Part shown: positions 6,855-8,605 of the stretch, one piece after another
Position numbering within the stretch: position 1 is the first letter of the stretch
Layout: the number at the start of each line of letters is the position of its first letter
From: JAGLQA01 sp023135565
GTDB lineage: Bacteria > Acidobacteriota > Aminicenantia > UBA2199
Reading direction: 5' to 3'
NCBI GenBank assembly: GCA_030639305.1
Contig: DAOWCY010000261.1
Span: 1 to 8,605 of the forward strand
DNA: 8,605 nt
Program-made: the position numbers and the translations under genes
The notes under the pieces: generated by a model
The model's input: only the letters and a program-made list of their open reading frames with translations
What the model was told of the DNA's origin: nothing
Databases searched by the model: none

Positions 6855-7919
6855 TTAATTCTCCTCTATTTTTTTCCTGGCGAATTCCAGCACCTCATCA
6901 GGTGTGGGCACGATACCGCCTTTCCTGCCGTAGAAATAGATGGGTTTTTTTCCTTCCGCGGCCAACCTGATATCTTGCACCATCTGGCCAACGCTCATCT
7001 CTACGGAGAAGAAGAATTTTACCCGGTCTAAAGAGGCCAGTTCCGCTACTTTTTTTTCTGGAAAGGGCCAGAGTGTAATGGGCCGTAATAGCCCCATCTT
7101 GATTCCCGATTCCCGGGCCAGGTCTACGACTTTTTTGCAGATTCTCGAACTCAAACCATAGGCCATGACAACCACTTCCGCATCATCTAAGTGATATTCT
7201 TCAAAACGAACTTCATTATCTGTGATTTTTTGATATTTGGCCTGGAGGCGATCGTTTACTTTTTCCATCACCTCGGATTTAATGTAGAGAGAGGTGATGA
7301 TATTCCGTTCCCTGTCCGGGGTTTTACCCGTGGTGGCCCAGGGTTTGTCGGGTTTGTAGGGAATAGGATCAGGCAGATCGACTTTTTCCATCATCTGGCC
7401 GATAGCGCCGTCGGATAACAGCATCGCCGGGGTGCGATATTTGTCGGCCAGCTCGAAACCCAGCACGGTATGATCTACCATCTCCTGCACCGAGTTGGGT
7501 GCCAACACGATCAATTGATAGTCGCCGTGGCCGCCGCCCCGAACTGCCTGGAAATAGTCTCCCTGGCTGGGCTGGATAGTGCCTAAGCCCGGGCCGCCCC
7601 GGCATACGTTTACCGTCACACAGGGGAGTTCGGCGCAGGCGATGTAGGAGAGTCCCTCCTGCATTAAAGAGAAACCCGGGGAAGAGGTGGTAGTCATTAC
7701 CCGGGATCCTGCCGCCGCGGCGCCGTAAACCATATTAATGGCAGCCACTTCGCTTTCCGCCTGGAGAAGCACATAATTATGCTTCGGTTCTTCCAGGGCT
7801 AAATATTCTATTACCTCTGACTGGGGGGTGATGGGATAGCCGAAATAACCTTGCATCCCGGCCCTGATGGCAGCCTCCGCCAGAGCTTCGTTACCTTTCA
7901 TAAGTTTTGTTTCGCCCAA
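6855..7919 (-). CDS. vorB: 2-oxoacid:ferredoxin oxidoreductase, alpha subunit (VorB-like)
   Basis: The alpha subunit, carrying the pyrimidine-binding domain and the transketolase C-terminal-like domain, 354 residues. Marks in order are the start region LMKGNEALAEAAIRAG (6-21), YPITPQSE (28-35), ESE (55-57) around the glutamate expected to activate TPP, TTTSSPGFSLM (76-86), RGGPGLGT (107-114), QPSQGDYFQ (116-124) and LLRPITLWPFP (277-287). Proteins with this start are commonly named VorB (3-methyl-2-oxobutanoate, the valine 2-oxoacid), but KorA enzymes for 2-oxoglutarate look alike, so the substrate is open. The start codon is TTG at 7919, because GGAGG (7925-7929) sits 5 bases upstream; the first ATG (7901, Met7) would be 23 bases from it. 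The delta gene ends 21 bases upstream. Confidence 0.92.
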   Translation of the reverse strand: MGETKLMKGNEALAEAAIRAGMQGYFGYPITPQSEVIEYLALEEPKHNYVLLQAESEVAAINMVYGAAAAGSRVMTTTSSPGFSLMQEGLSYIACAELPCVTVNVCRGGPGLGTIQPSQGDYFQAVRGGGHGDYQLIVLAPNSVQEMVDHTVLGFELADKYRTPAMLLSDGAIGQMMEKVDLPDPIPYKPDKPWATTGKTPDRERNIITSLYIKSEVMEKVNDRLQAKYQKITDNEVRFEEYHLDDAEVVVMAYGLSSRICKKVVDLARESGIKMGLLRPITLWPFPEKKVAELASLDRVKFFFSVEMSVGQMVQDIRLAAEGKKPIYFYGRKGGIVPTPDEVLEFARKKIEEN

Positions 7920-7940
7920 TTTTTCCTCCGTAATTGAAAT

Positions 7941-8165
7941 TTAACTGTTTTTTTTATAAACCGTAATAGCTGCATCGGGACAAATAACCGCACAGCTTTG
8001 GCAGGCAACACAATTTTCTTCTAATACCTGTATGGCGTAGTGTAAGCCATAATCATTGGTGTCGGATGTGTTCAACTCGAGGGTCTTCTTAGGGCAGCTA
8101 ATCACGCAGAGATTGCAGCCCTTGCATCCTTCAACCGATATTTCGACATAACCTTTTGCTGGCAT
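7941..8165 (-). CDS. korD: 2-oxoacid:ferredoxin oxidoreductase, delta subunit (2[4Fe-4S] ferredoxin)
   Basis: A 74-residue ferredoxin-type protein that should relay electrons from the catalytic subunits to external ferredoxin. It has two complete CxxCxxCxxxCP motifs: C14, C17, C20, C24 and C52, C55, C58, C62. The spacer between them is slightly long, with a DTNDYGLHYA segment (35-44). It is the first gene of the four-gene operon, with a strong ribosome site AAAGGAGG (8171-8178) 5 bases from the ATG. Alone it could be an ordinary ferredoxin; the tight linkage to alpha, beta and gamma makes the delta subunit the best call. Confidence 0.9.
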   Translation of the reverse strand: MPAKGYVEISVEGCKGCNLCVISCPKKTLELNTSDTNDYGLHYAIQVLEENCVACQSCAVICPDAAITVYKKNS

Positions 8166-8214
8166 GAAATCCTCCTTTGATTTGAACTGTTGGTATATTC
8201 TTTATTTAAATACT

Positions 8215-8244
8215 ATTATATACAATTTTTGGGGTAATTTGCAA
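8215..8244 (-). promoter_or_regulatory. Promoter of the oxidoreductase operon
   Basis: Read on the - strand, TTGCAA (8244-8239) and TATAAT (8220-8215) are separated by 18 bases. The -10 is perfect and the -35 matches four of six consensus bases. Transcription would start near 8208 and give a leader of about 40 bases before the delta start codon. No operator or riboswitch is evident in the short leader. Confidence 0.7.
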
Positions 8245-8384
8245 GTGTTTAGGGAAAAAAAAATATCACTGCGGCGGAAACGCTTTATACATGCGGCAAA
8301 AAAAACTTGTCCCTTTGCTGCCGGCCGGTGAAAAAACCCGGCAATTTTGAGAAACAATAGAACAAAGTTCGCGCCGGTTACCCT

Positions 8385-8436
8385 GGAATTTTTGGAGCTA
8401 CAGGGTTTTGCGCCGTTTTGGTCGCCCAAAAATTCC
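8385..8436. repeat. Perfect 11-base inverted repeat upstream of the oxidoreductase operon
   Basis: GGAATTTTTGG (8385-8395) and CCAAAAATTCC (8426-8436) are perfectly complementary around a 30-base loop. It lies between the intron 3' end and the operon promoter. The stretch 8245-8484 otherwise holds no supported gene; it is AT-rich with several homopolymer runs (nine A at 8257-8265, eight A at 8298-8305). Possible roles are a terminator remnant, a binding site or a small mobile repeat, none of them shown. Confidence 0.5.
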
Positions 8437-8484
8437 CGCCAACTCCTAAAAACACCGGATATTTTGCAAGGTTGAGAAAGAATT

Positions 8485-8605
8485 GTCGCGGTAGGAATGC
8501 CGGTTACCCGGCACCCCCCGCACAGATCCGGACTTGAGGAACTACCTCATCCGGCTCCTACCTCAAGTTTTCTGGCGTCGGTTTGCACAATCTTATGATG
8601 GCAAG
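8485..8605 (-). mobile_element. Group II intron, 3' end only (continues beyond the window)
   Basis: On the - strand the last 121 bases look like the 3' end of a group II self-splicing intron: a domain V-like hairpin (8557-8525), then a domain VI-like hairpin (8521-8488), then a predicted 3' splice site after 8485. The intron would end in GAC, fitting the usual AY terminus, and the bulged adenosine (complement of T8492) is 8 bases from that end, as expected for the branch point. The body and any reverse transcriptase would lie past base 8605. On this strand one frame from the window edge stops at TAG 8560-8558, just before domain V, and another at TGA 8549-8547 inside it; neither is long enough to identify as a maturase. 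Inserted in the same orientation as the oxidoreductase operon. Confidence 0.65.
8488..8557 (-). ncRNA. Intron domains V and VI
   Basis: Domain V (8557-8525, 33 bases) starts GAGCCGG and ends CCGGATC. It has the expected two-base bulge (AA) on its 3' side and a GAGG/CCTC upper stem, but a TAGTT loop instead of a GNAA tetraloop. The position of the conserved G-U wobble in the catalytic AGC triad shows G opposite A. Domain VI (8521-8488) has the stem TGCCGG-GTAA-CCGGCA capped by a GNRA-type loop, a basal GCGG/CCGC stem and a bulged A. The pairings were done by eye. Confidence 0.6.

Noticed and set aside
8202..8429. 75-codon open frame on the - strand upstream of the oxidoreductase operon
   Set aside because: It overlaps the operon promoter and an inverted repeat, has no ribosome site, and its product shows no recognisable domain.

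Overview
The window reads as chromosomal DNA of a strictly anaerobic, low-to-mid GC Firmicute, probably class Clostridia. The reasons are the strong AAAGGAGG-type ribosome binding sites, a ferredoxin-linked 2-oxoacid oxidoreductase operon, a NatA/YhaQ-type ABC exporter, and intergenic hairpin repeats of a style I associate with Clostridia. This placement is inference; no rRNA or species-specific marker is present.

Layout. The left half is on the + strand. It carries rarA (217-1521), a gap of about 470 bases with two copies of a 69-base palindromic repeat, a stand-alone FabG-like short-chain dehydrogenase (1994-2752), a structured non-coding stretch ending in a clear intrinsic terminator (2843-2995), and a two-gene ABC-2 exporter (3038-5234). 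The ABC genes overlap by 8 bases. The right half is on the - strand: a four-gene operon, read from right to left, for a 2-oxoacid:ferredoxin oxidoreductase (delta 8165-7941, alpha 7919-6855, beta 6853-6092, gamma 6081-5545), with a good sigma-A type promoter at 8215-8244. The two halves converge on a 310-base gap (5235-5544) holding several kinds of short repeat. At the right edge, on the - strand, is what looks like the 3' end (domains V and VI) of a group II intron. The rest of it would lie outside the window.

How the genes work together. The four oxidoreductase subunits should form one TPP- and iron-sulfur-containing enzyme that decarboxylates a 2-oxoacid to its acyl-CoA and reduces ferredoxin. 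The alpha subunit resembles proteins named VorB (branched-chain 2-oxoacids), but the substrate cannot be fixed from sequence. The two ABC proteins form one exporter. rarA and the dehydrogenase appear to be separate transcription units.

I do not see a new multi-gene system here; the protein-coding content is ordinary. The parts worth a second look are non-coding: the intron 3' end with a non-canonical domain V, the 69-base repeat pair, a heptanucleotide repeat downstream of two different genes, a roughly 10-base tandem repeat running into a stop codon, and the leader in front of the ABC operon. A possible 38-codon leader ORF overlaps the dehydrogenase start.
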